Shown piece by piece: positions 18,716-29,007 of a stretch of 64,000 bases of DNA. Location of the stretch: assembly GCA_001839685.1 (NCBI GenBank), contig MLAK01000582.1:39353-103352 (forward strand). The letters run 5' to 3'. Source of the stretch: Tritrichomonas foetus. Its lineage: Eukaryota; Parabasalia; Tritrichomonadida; Tritrichomonadidae. The position numbers and the translations under genes were made by a program. Under the pieces are notes generated by a model. The model did no database searches, was not told the origin of the DNA, and saw nothing but the letters and a program-made list of their open reading frames with translations. How positions within the stretch are numbered: position 1 is the first letter of the stretch; every line of letters begins with the position of its first letter.

Positions 18716-18882
18716 AATACTAAGTAAAAAACTGGCCATTAATAAACGTTCACATCATTCACTAGTGATAGCTTTTTCACACGAAATTTGGTCAACAATT
18801 GACTTAATTATGGTGAAAATTGATCTTGTAACTTTTCCCGCCAATTTCATTTTCACTTTCAAAAAGTTGAAAATTTTCGATA

Positions 18883-18890
18883 TCATTTCC
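18883..18890 (+). promoter_or_regulatory. Initiator (Inr) of the HMG-box gene
   Basis: TCATTTCC lies 14 bases upstream of the ATG at 18905. A second candidate, TCACTTTC, is at 18853-18860. Confidence 0.6.
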
Positions 18891-18904
18891 ATTTGAACAC
18901 AACA

Positions 18905-19444
18905 ATGGAGACCCTTCGCGGACTTTGTGAAAGAGCAGAACTTGAAGAGGTACCGAATACGATACCTTCTATTACACCAATTGAAGAAACCAAAAACACT
19001 CGCGCGAAAAAAACAATTCCAGGGAAAAAAGCTGAAAATAATACAATTAAAACAAGCAAAAACAAATTCAAACGCCCACCAAATGCTTATGTTATGTTTT
19101 GTAATGAAAACAGAAGCCGTGTTCGAGATGAAAACCCAGAATTGTCAGTTATTGAAATTAGCAAAATATTATCCAAAATGTGGAAGGAAAGCGACGCATC
19201 AGTGATAGAAGGATATAAATTAAAGGCGAAAGAATCATTAGAGGAATTTAAAAAACAGAACCCGAATTCTAAATATCACAAGCATAATCTCAAAGAGAAA
19301 AAGTTCCCAAAAAAGAGCCAATTTGATACACTACAGGTGTTCAACCACTTATTTCAGACAAATCCATTTCTCTTACAACAGATTCTTGTTGAAAAAGATA
19401 GCAAAGGCCGGCCTGATGTCTCAAAAATGTTTTGTATTGACTAG
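18905..19444 (+). CDS. HMG-box protein
   Basis: A nuclear DNA-binding protein of 179 residues with one HMG box at about residues 54-120. The box opens with FKRPPNAYVMFCNENR and continues with ISKILSKMWK and YKLKAKESLEEFKK, the expected three-helix pattern with conserved aromatic and basic residues. The N-terminus is Lys/Thr-rich. The C-terminal part (FNHLFQTNPFLLQQIL) is not recognised. It could be an architectural chromatin protein or a sequence-specific HMG factor. The ATG at 18905 is preferred to the in-frame TTG at 18893. It sits in a divergent pair with ORC2. Confidence 0.85.
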   Translation: METLRGLCERAELEEVPNTIPSITPIEETKNTRAKKTIPGKKAENNTIKTSKNKFKRPPNAYVMFCNENRSRVRDENPELSVIEISKILSKMWKESDASVIEGYKLKAKESLEEFKKQNPNSKYHKHNLKEKKFPKKSQFDTLQVFNHLFQTNPFLLQQILVEKDSKGRPDVSKMFCID

Positions 19445-20185
19445 CCAAACGAAAAATGTATATATATGTTATTAAACCCATTTTTATTCTCCGATAGTAT
19501 TCCAAATCCTTTCGTATAATTTTTTCTTCATATTCTGAGTTGTAAGTATATATCATGTATTCTTCTTTTTCAATTAATATCATTTTCCAATTTATACCAT
19601 GGAAAATGTGAAAAATATAAAATTTCGAAAATGTTGATCAATCAGGAAATCGATTTGAGTACATCAGATATGAAAAAATAGATAAATAATATGAGTTATT
19701 AACTAATGTCAAAATGAAATTAAGTCTTTTTTCTATCTTTTCTTTCATTAATACATATTTATCGATTATAATATCAGCACGAGATAAAATCCATGAGGTA
19801 TTTCCATACTACATGATAATAAAAGTGGTATTTGCTTGATTTCTTTTGTTTATTTACCAAGCTTTAAGTCATTTTGCTCCATTTTTATAGATTTAAATGA
19901 TCATTTCCATAAATTTTGAATGCTGATTTACAGAATGATGAAGTGCTCTTTTGAGTATTTTCTTGTCGAACTGGCCAATGACGTTCAGAAAAAGTCACCT
20001 GGTTTTAGAATAATATTGAATTTCTATGTTATTATTTAAGAAAATTTTGTTAGGCTGAGATGAATGAAATGAATAAAATCGCCAAATTAAAGGTCAATAT
20101 TTTAATGATTAAACGGTTTCTCAAATCGACCTTCAAAATAATTAGATAATATATTCAAAAATAAAAAGTAGGAATAACACTATTA
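19445..20185. other. Intergenic, promoter region of the P-loop gene
   Basis: About 740 bases of AT-rich DNA without a credible coding frame. AGGTCAA at 20091-20097 lies 89 bases upstream of the ATG at 20186. No clear Inr is seen close to that ATG. Confidence 0.5.
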
Positions 20186-22222
20186 ATGTCAACAAAAGGA
20201 GCCGTCGCCTACAATTTTGTTTTACTTAAGGTCAAAGGAAAGAATGGCCCAGGTAAAAAAGCCCTTATTCCACCCACCTTAGCAGCGCTTCGTAAAAATG
20301 CATCGCGAATTTTAAATTTCCCAGATGATAAACCAGTCCGATCACTTTACGACGAGCAAATGCAACTCATCAAAAATATTTCAGATATAGTTCCAAACAC
20401 TACAGTTTATGTTTCTTCAGAGGTAACAGACGACGAAATGACATCTGGAGCGCAAATCACCCAAAATATTTCAACTTCTCCAAGCGGAAGAGTTCCACGT
20501 TCAGTCAGCCCAACCACCAGCTCACCTACAGTTCGTATTTCTCAGAATGATTCGAAAGCCGGTGGAATGGTATCAATCGCCAGTAAACCAGGAAACTTAA
20601 GCCCAACTCAAGGAAATTTGTCGCAACTTCAATTAACATCATCCGGCCTTCGCTCCTCTCTCACATCCAGGCCAGTATCCACATTGAATACAACAGGTGG
20701 TCTCCGCCCGCCATCAACCCTCCAAAGCCGCCCAGGATCACGCTCGCCGTCCTCCCTGATGATCGTCGTCAATGATGAAAACGGCGGATCTGGAATGCCT
20801 CGCGCTCGAAGGAGGGCCAACAACGACGATTTCGGATTAGATGATGCTGATCAATTTGAAAGCGAAGATAATGATACAAAACGTTTCGCTCAAACTGGAA
20901 TCAGCCATCGCGCTCTTGAGAAACTTTTGGCCTTTTTGCCAGCCGAGCTGACATTAGCCGGCGAAGGCCTTGAAGCAATCATTGAGCAACTCTCACCTGT
21001 TGTTGCCCGCTTTGGCTCACACGCGCAAAAGCTTCAGGCTGCTCAAGAAGCTTACATTTACAAACACATTGGACAACGCCTTCGCGAAATTCCAAAACAC
21101 TCATCACTTATTGATGAACGTGCTGTTGAACTCGTCAATGCTGCTACATTTGGCACATCATGTGGTGCAACAACCCACTTCAGAGGAGTCGTTGTTGGTC
21201 CATCTAAATGTGGTAAATCACTTTTCCTCCAAGTTCTTGCAAATGTAACACTTTTGAGAATGGTATCATCTGGACAATACAAGCGTACACTCTTCTTCAA
21301 TTTCGACTTCAACGATTTCGCTGAAGAAGCCCAAAACCCACTTCTTTTCTACAACAAGTTCGTCAAGCTTGTATTTGAACAGATTTCAAATCAACGTCTC
21401 GATTTCGCTCCATTCTTGGATTCAATCGTAAGTTACTTCCAGAGGATTCCAAAACTCGACAAACTTCCTGTCCTTCCACAGAAATTCACAGTTGTTGATG
21501 AATTCAGAGGTGCTACAGCTGTCCTCCAAGAAATCGCCCAGAACGTCTTTGATTGCGTAAATGAAGTTCGCTCTTTATCAGTATTCCTCACATTAACAGT
21601 CATGCTTCCTCGTTATTGTGCACTTGCTTTTGGATTCAGTGGTGTTCATTTTGTGATCGATCATGTTGATGCCTCAGACTTCGACATTACGCCAGAAGCA
21701 CCATTTGATGCCGATCCACTTGTCGTCACTTTCATCGAGCACATTAAGTTCATGCTCAGTAACGACAGTTTCGTAATCAGTGGTACTAATTCCGAAAAGC
21801 TCGTTGATGCACTTGACCTCATCACAGATGATGGAGTTGATCTTCGCGATGGTACAGAAATCATTCCAGTCACTGATCTTGATGATGGACACAGCAATGC
21901 ATTCGAATTTGCATTAACTGTAGATGGCTTGACACATCCGGCCAAGCTTCGTCTCATTGACTGCGGAGGATGCAGTGGATACCTCATCAAGTGGGACGAG
22001 ATCATCGAACAAGCACGCCTTCTCAACCTCGAAGAAAACAAGGACAGAAATGCAAGATCTGCAAAAGAGTGCAGGCTGGCCCTCCTCGCAAAACTAAGAG
22101 AGCTAGCACCACTTGTTCTTGTCACTATCAACCCAGACGACCAAACAGCGTCGCCTCTCACCGGCACAATTAGAGACTTTGTGATTAACCAAATCGATAC
22201 AGATGAGGAACAATCTGACTAA
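20186..22222 (+). CDS. Doublecortin-like domain / P-loop NTPase protein
   Basis: A 678-residue protein of unknown process. Residues 8-78 resemble the ubiquitin-like fold of doublecortin domains (KVKGKNGPGKKALIPP, then PVRSLYDEQM and TVYVSS), which can bind tubulin. A Ser/Pro/Arg-rich disordered linker spans about 90-210. A helical part is followed by a Walker A motif, GPSKCGKS, at 338-345 and a Walker-B-like HFVIDHVD near 487-494, so nucleotide binding is likely. The C-terminus contains an acidic DEEQSD end. The coding DNA is visibly more GC-rich than its flanks, suggesting high expression. The stop forms TAAA. The NTPase clade is not recognised; a STAND-like ATPase is one possibility. Confidence 0.72.
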   Translation: MSTKGAVAYNFVLLKVKGKNGPGKKALIPPTLAALRKNASRILNFPDDKPVRSLYDEQMQLIKNISDIVPNTTVYVSSEVTDDEMTSGAQITQNISTSPSGRVPRSVSPTTSSPTVRISQNDSKAGGMVSIASKPGNLSPTQGNLSQLQLTSSGLRSSLTSRPVSTLNTTGGLRPPSTLQSRPGSRSPSSLMIVVNDENGGSGMPRARRRANNDDFGLDDADQFESEDNDTKRFAQTGISHRALEKLLAFLPAELTLAGEGLEAIIEQLSPVVARFGSHAQKLQAAQEAYIYKHIGQRLREIPKHSSLIDERAVELVNAATFGTSCGATTHFRGVVVGPSKCGKSLFLQVLANVTLLRMVSSGQYKRTLFFNFDFNDFAEEAQNPLLFYNKFVKLVFEQISNQRLDFAPFLDSIVSYFQRIPKLDKLPVLPQKFTVVDEFRGATAVLQEIAQNVFDCVNEVRSLSVFLTLTVMLPRYCALAFGFSGVHFVIDHVDASDFDITPEAPFDADPLVVTFIEHIKFMLSNDSFVISGTNSEKLVDALDLITDDGVDLRDGTEIIPVTDLDDGHSNAFEFALTVDGLTHPAKLRLIDCGGCSGYLIKWDEIIEQARLLNLEENKDRNARSAKECRLALLAKLRELAPLVLVTINPDDQTASPLTGTIRDFVINQIDTDEEQSD

Positions 22223-22529
22223 AGGTCGATCTTACTTTGGATATTCCACTTTCTTTCTATCTTTTTATATTTTATTCGATATGTATTTAGGTTTCATGTC
22301 AAAATTTTGAACTCAATATTTTTCTTATCTTCAATCTTCACACGAGTCCTTTTTATAGTATTTCTGATGTATTCAGAGAGGATGGCAGTATTAAGAGATA
22401 ATGATATTTAATGACTGACAAAGAAAAACCGAAATGTGAGATGAAATTCAAACTAAAATGATGTCGCACTCAGAATCTTTATATTCATTGAAAAATATCA
22501 ACTTTTTCAGTGAAATTCATTTTTCCAAA
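22223..22529. other. Intergenic, promoter region of endonuclease V
   Basis: About 300 bases. The reading frame of endonuclease V is open back to an ATG at 22458, but an Inr at 22517 places the transcription start inside that extension. Nothing else is seen. Confidence 0.5.
22517..22526 (+). promoter_or_regulatory. Initiator (Inr) deciding the endonuclease V start
   Basis: TCATTTTTCC lies 3 bases upstream of the ATG at 22530. Transcription from it would skip the upstream ATG at 22458 and leave a protein that begins like the family. Confidence 0.7.
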
Positions 22530-23279
22530 ATGACTGCTGATCATCTTGCAGCTGAAAAAGAACGGCTTTGTGCACTTCAGCTTGAAATGAGAGACCAAAT
22601 CAACCACTCTGTAAGTATGGATCATCCAGCTCGTTATGTTGGTGGTGCTGATTTAACAGTTGAAGATGATTTGTATGTTGGGTGTTTCGTTGTTGTTGAT
22701 TGCGAAAATGATTTAAAGCCAATTTATGAAAAATGTACAGAAATGAAAGTTGATATACCTTATATTTCAGGACTTCTCTGTTTTCGTGAAGGTCCCGTCA
22801 TTTTCAGACTTTTGGAAGAATTTCAAAAGGATCTTCCTGATATCAAACTTGATGCTTTACTTGTTGATGGAAGTGGTGAATGGCATCAAAGAAGATTTGG
22901 CTTGGCTTGCTATGTTGGCTTGAAGACAGGAATTCCAACAATTGGTGTTTCAAAAACTTTTCTCTATGTTGGTTCGGAACATTCTGGAAAAGGTGTTCAA
23001 AATGACGCACAAAGTGCTTGTCCTGAAGTTGGAGACATTATGAAGATATCACATACGTTTGATGATGGTTATGAAATTGCATGCGGTGTAATGAGAACAA
23101 CGAAAAGTTCACCATTCAAACCGATTTTTGTGTCGACTGGGCATATGATTGATTTTGATAGCGCGGTGAACATAGTGAGAGGATTGTGCCACTTTAGAGA
23201 ACCAGAACCATTAAGACTTGCTGATAGGGTTTCGCGTGAATATGTAAGGAATAAGAAAAATCCACCAAAGAAAAAATAA
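22530..23279 (+). CDS. Endonuclease V
   Basis: A 249-residue nuclease that cleaves one base 3' of inosine in nucleic acid; eukaryotic forms prefer inosine in RNA. The family motifs are all present: YVGGADLT (Asp41), IPYISGLLCFREGP (Glu87), LLVDGSGEWHQRRFGLA (Asp113, His119) and GIPTIGVSKTFL (Lys142), followed by STGHMIDFDSA. The Asp-Glu-Asp metal site therefore looks complete. The C-terminus ends in a Lys-rich tail (NKKNPPKKK), possibly a nuclear signal. The start is placed at 22530 because of the Inr just upstream. Confidence 0.92.
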   Translation: MTADHLAAEKERLCALQLEMRDQINHSVSMDHPARYVGGADLTVEDDLYVGCFVVVDCENDLKPIYEKCTEMKVDIPYISGLLCFREGPVIFRLLEEFQKDLPDIKLDALLVDGSGEWHQRRFGLACYVGLKTGIPTIGVSKTFLYVGSEHSGKGVQNDAQSACPEVGDIMKISHTFDDGYEIACGVMRTTKSSPFKPIFVSTGHMIDFDSAVNIVRGLCHFREPEPLRLADRVSREYVRNKKNPPKKK

Positions 23280-23567
23280 TCGTTTTGATTTTTTCATAAG
23301 TTAATTGTTTATTCTAAAAAACATGATTAATCATTGGTAAAATTATATCTAAATTTCGAAATCAAATCATTGACTCGCTCATTTTCAAAAATAATTCAGG
23401 TTTCGCATGGGTTCTATTCGGTACAATCAAGAAATCAAAATATTTTATGATTAAGATGGAAAAAAATATTTTTTCACATTACATTAATTTGTTAGATATT
23501 CGGAAAAAGTAGATAGAAAATGATAAACTCATATTTAATTAATATATCGAATCTAAATCACAATAAG

Positions 23568-26213
23568 TTAATAAATTGACTTCTTTGCAGCCTTCAACTC
23601 GTTAGATAAAGTTTCAATTGTATTCTTTTGGTTTGTACATCTCTTTTGAAGTTGATCAACGAGATTTTGATATTCTTTGATTGAATCCATTTTGGCTTCT
23701 TTAATTTGTTTAATGAAAGCTTTTCTTTCTTCTTCAATTTGTTTTTGTAAAGCTGCAATTCGAGCTTCTAAATCTTTAATTTTCTGTACTGACTGAAGAT
23801 TTGCTTTAGCAGATTGTGGCAGCAATTCTTGAACCTTTTGAAGTCTTCTTTCTAATTTTGCTGCCCTTTTTTCAGATTTTTCTAACTTATCTTTAAGTTT
23901 ATCAATTATTTCCATCTGCTTATTTTCAAGAGATGGTATTTTATCAGGAACAACTGCATTTTGTTCTCGAAGAATACTGATTTCATTTTGGGTAATATCT
24001 CTTTCATGTTCAACTTCTCTTAATTGATCTTTTAATTGATTATAATTACTGTTTCCATTTTTCACATCTTCTAATTCTTGTTCAAGAAGCCTTACTCTTG
24101 TTTTAAGAGTATTTATTGTGTTTTCATATTCGGTTTTACTGTAGTTTTCATTTTTAATATTTCTTAATTCATTCATTAAAAAATCTCTCTCATCATCTGC
24201 TTGATGAACTTTAGTGCTTAAATCATCAATTGTTCGATTTCGATATTGTGTGTTCAAGTCAGTAATTTGAGTTTCTTTTTCAGTGATTATTCTCTTCATT
24301 CTTTCAATTTCTTTTTGTGCACCGAATAATTTGCTTTGTGTATCGTTGTATAATTTCTTAACTTCGCCGAGTTTCTTTTCAGCTGTGATTTTTCCATCTT
24401 TGGCAACTTTGAGTTGATTTTCATATTCGTTGATTTGACTCTTTTGTACTTTGATGTTTTCATGAAGAGCTTTCGAATCACTATCACATGTAAACACTTC
24501 ATTTGTGAAGAATGATAAAGAAACTTGCCTTTTCATTATTTCTTTCTTTAATCTCTTATTTTGTGATTTAATTTCATCAATTTCTACTGATTTACTCTTC
24601 GTGTCTTCTTGTAAAGATGATAATTTGTCATAAGGGAAGGATATTTGTTGTAATCTGATTTTAGATTCAAGATCTGCAATTGTTGATACATATTTCTTAA
24701 TTCCATTCACAATATCAACTTGGAGATCATGAGAGCTGTAAATTTCTTCATAATCAACAGCACGATTTAATATAATTTTACCGATTTCTGACATCATTGA
24801 ATTCATTGATTTTTGTTGTTTTTGTAATTTATTTTGATATTTCGAACGGAATGATTCAAGATGTTGCTGATGAGCTGAATAATAGGCGCAAATAGTTTTC
24901 AGAGTATTTTTGATTTTGGCTTCGATTGGCATCAAATTATTTTCAATTACATCTGCTAGGCTAACTTGCAATTCTTTTGGAATTTCAGGCGATGATACTT
25001 GATCCCAGTGAATGACTGGTTGGACTTCAACTTGTACTGGAACTTTGCTAAGTGATTTAATTTGAGCTTTAAGTTCTTTAATTTTATTTAATTTTTCTGT
25101 GTTTTCGGATTCTAATTGTGCAATTTTAACAACTTGTTGAGACTGAAGATCAGTGAGGTGATTTAATTTATCTTTGTCACCTTTCGCTTCACTCCTTTGA
25201 TTTTCGATGATCATTTTTTGATCACACAATTGGGATTTTAATTCTACAACTTGTTTTCCTTTTTCTGCTTCGATTTCAACTTGTTGTTGAACTTGAGCAA
25301 GTTCATTTCTAAAGTTTTCTTCTTTTTCAGTCATTTGAATCATATTTCTTTGAATAACAGATTCGAGGTCTTTGATTTTTCGTTTTGATTTTTCCAACTC
25401 GATTTTCATGCAGCATGTTTCATCAAGCTTATTTTGTGTATTCGCTTGACTAATACGAAGCTGAGCGATTTCTCTCTTGAGGCAATCATTATCTTTAGAT
25501 AAAGCTCTGTTCATTGCCTCTGAGCATGTCAGTGATTGTTGAATATCATCAATTTTACTTTTCAGGCATTGAATTTTGCAGCATTGCTTTTTCATTTTCT
25601 TCACATCATTGTGATGAACAACATCAGCTTTAGTTGGTGTGAATGGCTTTGATGGTGAAAAAGTTATAACTCTATCAATAATTGGATTGGATTCACAATG
25701 CTGCTGTAATGATTTAATTGATGGGAAAAATGTATGGAAATAATTTCCAGCTGCAACAAGAGCATCATGTTCAGCACTTTTGACTTTTTCTAATTCACTT
25801 GAATAACGGTTAGAATTATCTCGATTTTCTTGATCTTGCATTTGGATAATTTTTTTCAAATCTGAAATTGACTCTTTTGCAACTTGCAGTTCGGCCGATA
25901 ATTCCCTAATTTTGTAATTGTAAAAGTCACGATCGTATAATTGAGTTGCTTTGAACTTTGCTTCATCATCTTTTTTATTTTCGACAATTTGACAAATTCT
26001 ATGCGATAAGTTGTCAACTTTATCCATAAACTCTTGTTTAGCACGAGAATCATTCCGAATGCGCATTAACTCATTTTCGTAACCTGTACATTTTGTATTC
26101 AATTGATTATTTTGACTCTTCAAAGAATCGATTTGCTGTTGAAGTTGTTTGTTTGAATCTTCTAGTTGGGTGTACTTCTTCCCCAACCTTTTTAATTCCC
26201 TCTTCTGATCCAT
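23568..26213 (-). CDS. Long coiled-coil protein
   Basis: An 881-residue protein that is coiled coil almost from end to end, with heptad-rich Lys/Glu/Gln segments from about residue 1 to 130 and 210 to 875. A short less-helical region lies at about 155-200, with FHTFFPSIKSLQQHC and ITFSPSKPFTPTK. Cysteine-rich spots occur near 205-215 (KKQCCKIQC). There is no membrane segment or catalytic motif. It is probably a structural cytoskeletal or basal-body component, but no specific family is recognised. The ATG at 26213 is the first in frame; a stop lies 8 codons upstream. It is divergent from the next coiled-coil gene, with 182 bases between. Confidence 0.75.
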   Translation of the reverse strand: MDQKRELKRLGKKYTQLEDSNKQLQQQIDSLKSQNNQLNTKCTGYENELMRIRNDSRAKQEFMDKVDNLSHRICQIVENKKDDEAKFKATQLYDRDFYNYKIRELSAELQVAKESISDLKKIIQMQDQENRDNSNRYSSELEKVKSAEHDALVAAGNYFHTFFPSIKSLQQHCESNPIIDRVITFSPSKPFTPTKADVVHHNDVKKMKKQCCKIQCLKSKIDDIQQSLTCSEAMNRALSKDNDCLKREIAQLRISQANTQNKLDETCCMKIELEKSKRKIKDLESVIQRNMIQMTEKEENFRNELAQVQQQVEIEAEKGKQVVELKSQLCDQKMIIENQRSEAKGDKDKLNHLTDLQSQQVVKIAQLESENTEKLNKIKELKAQIKSLSKVPVQVEVQPVIHWDQVSSPEIPKELQVSLADVIENNLMPIEAKIKNTLKTICAYYSAHQQHLESFRSKYQNKLQKQQKSMNSMMSEIGKIILNRAVDYEEIYSSHDLQVDIVNGIKKYVSTIADLESKIRLQQISFPYDKLSSLQEDTKSKSVEIDEIKSQNKRLKKEIMKRQVSLSFFTNEVFTCDSDSKALHENIKVQKSQINEYENQLKVAKDGKITAEKKLGEVKKLYNDTQSKLFGAQKEIERMKRIITEKETQITDLNTQYRNRTIDDLSTKVHQADDERDFLMNELRNIKNENYSKTEYENTINTLKTRVRLLEQELEDVKNGNSNYNQLKDQLREVEHERDITQNEISILREQNAVVPDKIPSLENKQMEIIDKLKDKLEKSEKRAAKLERRLQKVQELLPQSAKANLQSVQKIKDLEARIAALQKQIEEERKAFIKQIKEAKMDSIKEYQNLVDQLQKRCTNQKNTIETLSNELKAAKKSIY

Positions 26214-26395
26214 CGAGAACTTTTTGCCGATTTTTCAGATGATTAATACGTTTAAATCTTTTTCTGAAAAGACGTTTAACACTAACGTCCATTAGAACTT
26301 TTTCAATTGAGCTTTTCTGAAAAGACATTTTTTAGATAACAATTCCTTTACAATCTGCACGTTTAACTTTACAAATTTTTGAATAATTCAAAATC

Positions 26396-27463
26396 ATGGA
26401 AGAAATCGAAGGATTGGATTATTTGTCCCCTAATGAACGAGAACGATATATTCAGGAACAACGTCAAAGCGCACGAATTGAAAGAATTAAAGCATCGCGC
26501 CAACAATTTGGAAATTTTTATAAAAACAGATTGAATCGATTTTCAGAGCAGAAAAAGGCACATGAAGAAAAGAAGAAGAAGAAATCAGAAGAAGAAAAAC
26601 AAATGAAGAAAAGACAAATCGAAAATTTCAGATCAAGATTGGCAGTTGCACAAAAAAATATGGGTACAGCCCAAAGTAATGCGGCCGATGCAATGCTTGA
26701 AGAACAGCAATACAAGGCGCAACAAAAAATTGAACGAAAAGAACAACAAAGAATTGCTCAAGCAAGATTCGCCGAAGCGATGGGTGTTGTCAGGGCCAAC
26801 GACCCGCGAATTCCTCTTCAAGAAAGAGCAAATAAAATTGTTTCAGCCAGAGATGTCGCTAACAAGCGCGAAGCAGCCGCAATAGAGAAATTTAATAAGA
26901 TGATGAAAGAGCAGAAGGAACAAGAAAAATTGGCTCAGGAAGCTCTCAAAGCACAGGAGGAAGTTTTCCTGCATCCAAAGCTCAATCCAGAAGACTTCGC
27001 TAATACGCATTTCCATGCTGGTATTGGAATCATTCCAGTTACACATGATGCTGTTAACTATCAGAAAGAATTAGAAAAGTCTGAGCAAGCTGAAAAAGAG
27101 CAAATGCAGAAAAGAAAGAACGACATCATCAAGCGCACAAAAAGAGCTGCATTCCAACATCAAATTGAAAAAGACACTGAAAATCTTGCAAAAGAACTTC
27201 AAGCCATCCATCAAACTGAAGTTGATGAACAATTGGATGCAATTAAAAAACATCCACAGAGAGAGCTCATTGCTGGAACGACATACAACCTTGTGGATCG
27301 CGACGCAAAGAAACAGGCACGCATCCAAAGGTTCCTTGCATTTAATGATGATGCCCCAAAGCCAAGAGGCCCTGCGCCACAACCACAACCACTTCACATG
27401 ATTCCAACATCACCTGTACAAAGTGATGATGAAATAGACGAAGATGATTTTTTATATAAATAA
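26396..27463 (+). CDS. Charged coiled-coil protein
   Basis: A 355-residue protein with a long Arg/Lys/Glu-rich helix at about residues 10-190 (including EEKKKKKSEEEKQMKKRQ). A short ordered segment near 195-220 (HPKLNPEDFANTHFHAG) is followed by a second coiled coil, a Pro-rich patch (PKPRGPAPQPQP) and an acidic C-terminus. No family is recognised. It shares a short divergent promoter with the 881-residue coiled-coil gene, so the two may be expressed together. The stop forms TAAA. Confidence 0.72.
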   Translation: MEEIEGLDYLSPNERERYIQEQRQSARIERIKASRQQFGNFYKNRLNRFSEQKKAHEEKKKKKSEEEKQMKKRQIENFRSRLAVAQKNMGTAQSNAADAMLEEQQYKAQQKIERKEQQRIAQARFAEAMGVVRANDPRIPLQERANKIVSARDVANKREAAAIEKFNKMMKEQKEQEKLAQEALKAQEEVFLHPKLNPEDFANTHFHAGIGIIPVTHDAVNYQKELEKSEQAEKEQMQKRKNDIIKRTKRAAFQHQIEKDTENLAKELQAIHQTEVDEQLDAIKKHPQRELIAGTTYNLVDRDAKKQARIQRFLAFNDDAPKPRGPAPQPQPLHMIPTSPVQSDDEIDEDDFLYK

Positions 27464-27595
27464 ATTATTCGAATAATCATATATTTAACTAACAATATAA
27501 TGATGTTATCTAATTCGTCTTTTTGAATGCTATAACATAATATCTATAAAATGTTATCTATTGTCAGATTTTGATGGTGTTGATGATAGATTATA

Positions 27596-27948
27596 TTGTT
27601 TCTTTATAGTTGATATTGTTTCTTNNNNNNNNNNNNNNNNNNNNNNNNNNNNNNNNNNNNNNNNNNNNNNNNNNNNNNNNNNNNNNNNNNNNNNNNNNNN
27701 NNNNNNNNNNNNNNNNNNNNNNNNNNNNNNNNNNNNNNNNNNNNNNNNNNNNNNNNNNNNNNNNNNNNNNNNNNNNNNNNNNNNNNNNNNNNNNNNNNNN
27801 NNNNNNNNNNNNNNNNNNNNNNNNNNNNNNNNNNNNNNNNNNNNNNNNNNNNNNNNNNNNNNNNNNNNNNNNNNNNNNNATTGTTTCTTAATAGTTGATA
27901 TTATTTCTTCATAGTTGACATTGTTTCTTAATAGTTGATATTGTTTCT
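27596..27948. repeat. 20-bp minisatellite with assembly gap
   Basis: Tandem units close to TTGTTTCTTAATAGTTGATA flank a 255-base run of N (27625-27879). About 1.5 units are readable on the left and 3.5 on the right, so the gap is filled most simply by more of the same repeat. A 20-bp unit is not a multiple of three, so the open frames across it are not genes. It lies between the 3' ends of two convergent genes. Confidence 0.9.
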
Positions 27949-28006
27949 CGTATGATGAATAATAAAATACAAAAGCGAACGCCATTTAATAAATACAAAC
28001 ATTTAG

Positions 28007-28690
28007 TTAATATCTTCCTTGAATTTTTGGTCCTGTTGGATTCTTCTCTCTTCTTTCTCCATAGAGAGCCTCTATCGGTGTTGTTCGAATGCTCGTCTTG
28101 TTCGACTTTCGAAACGCCCTTGCAAACTTTCTGTTTATTCGCGGGAAGCAATCATCCATGATTCCATTGGATGGATTGTATGGATGGATGAAATTGCAGC
28201 TGTTTCCTTGAGTGCATGCTTCATCTTCGTTTACACGACAAACAGCAGAAGATAGCCTGATTATTGGTGAAAAAGTGATTCGAATTTTTCTTCCTGCATA
28301 AAATTGACCATTTAATGCTAAATAGGCAGCAGATGCTGCATCAACTTCCCGAAACATGGCAAAAACATTTCCATTCAATGTGTCGTTTTTATTTGAAGCA
28401 ACAACAACATCATCAAGTGGGCCAAATTGTTTCAGCATGGATACAATATCAATATAAAACGCATTAAATAAATTTTGTTTATCGTCATCTGTGAGTTGAA
28501 CAACTGATGGGTCATCAAGAGAATTAATAAAAAGGTCTGGATCTGGATACATTTGATGAAAAATTAAACAGCGATTTATTTCAGCGTTACGATGGGTTTT
28601 ATTGCAAAGATCTTCTTTATTGCAGCATCCGGTTTTGTCGTAAAAAGGGCATAAGGATTTATCTAATTCTTCAAGATTGGTAATTCTCAT
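28007..28690 (-). CDS. U2AF1: U2AF small subunit (U2AF35-like splicing factor)
   Basis: A 227-residue homologue of U2AF35, which recognises the 3' splice-site AG with its large partner in the nucleus. Zinc finger 1 uses C14, C23, C29 and H33, and zinc finger 2 uses C151, C159, C165 and H169; both have exactly the CCCH spacing of the family. Between them is a U2AF-homology RRM at about 60-150 (GNVFAMFREVDAASAAYLAL, GRKIRITFSPI). The C-terminus is a short basic tail without the long RS domain of animals. The first ATG is used; no Inr is evident, but AGGTCAA lies 19 bases upstream on the opposite strand. Confidence 0.9.
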   Translation of the reverse strand: MRITNLEELDKSLCPFYDKTGCCNKEDLCNKTHRNAEINRCLIFHQMYPDPDLFINSLDDPSVVQLTDDDKQNLFNAFYIDIVSMLKQFGPLDDVVVASNKNDTLNGNVFAMFREVDAASAAYLALNGQFYAGRKIRITFSPIIRLSSAVCRVNEDEACTQGNSCNFIHPYNPSNGIMDDCFPRINRKFARAFRKSNKTSIRTTPIEALYGERREKNPTGPKIQGRY

Positions 28691-29007
28691 GTAATAGCGA
28701 TAAGATTTAGGTCAATTTTTTTGGAGTAGGTGAATTAATTTCGCCATCCCCAAAATGATTTAATTTCTTCATATTTGATCCTCTATGTTTCTATTTTTCT
28801 ATTTATATATACTTTATTAAATAGAATTAATTGTAAACTATGTATATTAAATAATAAATAAGTTTTTAAATATTTGACTTTAGTTGTTTCTTCAGTTAGA
28901 TATATGGAAAAAAAATGATATTTTAAATCACTTGACTATTATAGGCAATTCAATTAATTCAGAGGAATCATGCCAAATAATTGAAAACAAAGGTCAAAAT
29001 TAGATGG
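28691..29007. other. Divergent promoter between U2AF35 and the Med12-like gene
   Basis: AGGTCAA occurs at 28709-28715 and 28991-28997, and AGGTGAATTAATT at 28728-28740. TCACTTGACT at 28928-28937 is an Inr-like site for the plus-strand gene; an ATG at about 28970 opens only a four-codon frame before the likely start at 29008. Confidence 0.45.

Noticed and set aside
26107..26328. Minus-strand frame overlapping the start of the 881-residue coiled-coil gene
   Set aside because: It is out of frame with the coiled coil, basic and low in information; most likely a shadow, though an upstream frameshifted N-terminus is conceivable.
27554..27985. Open frames across the 20-bp minisatellite and gap
   Set aside because: The unit is not a multiple of three and the frames consist mostly of N and repeat.
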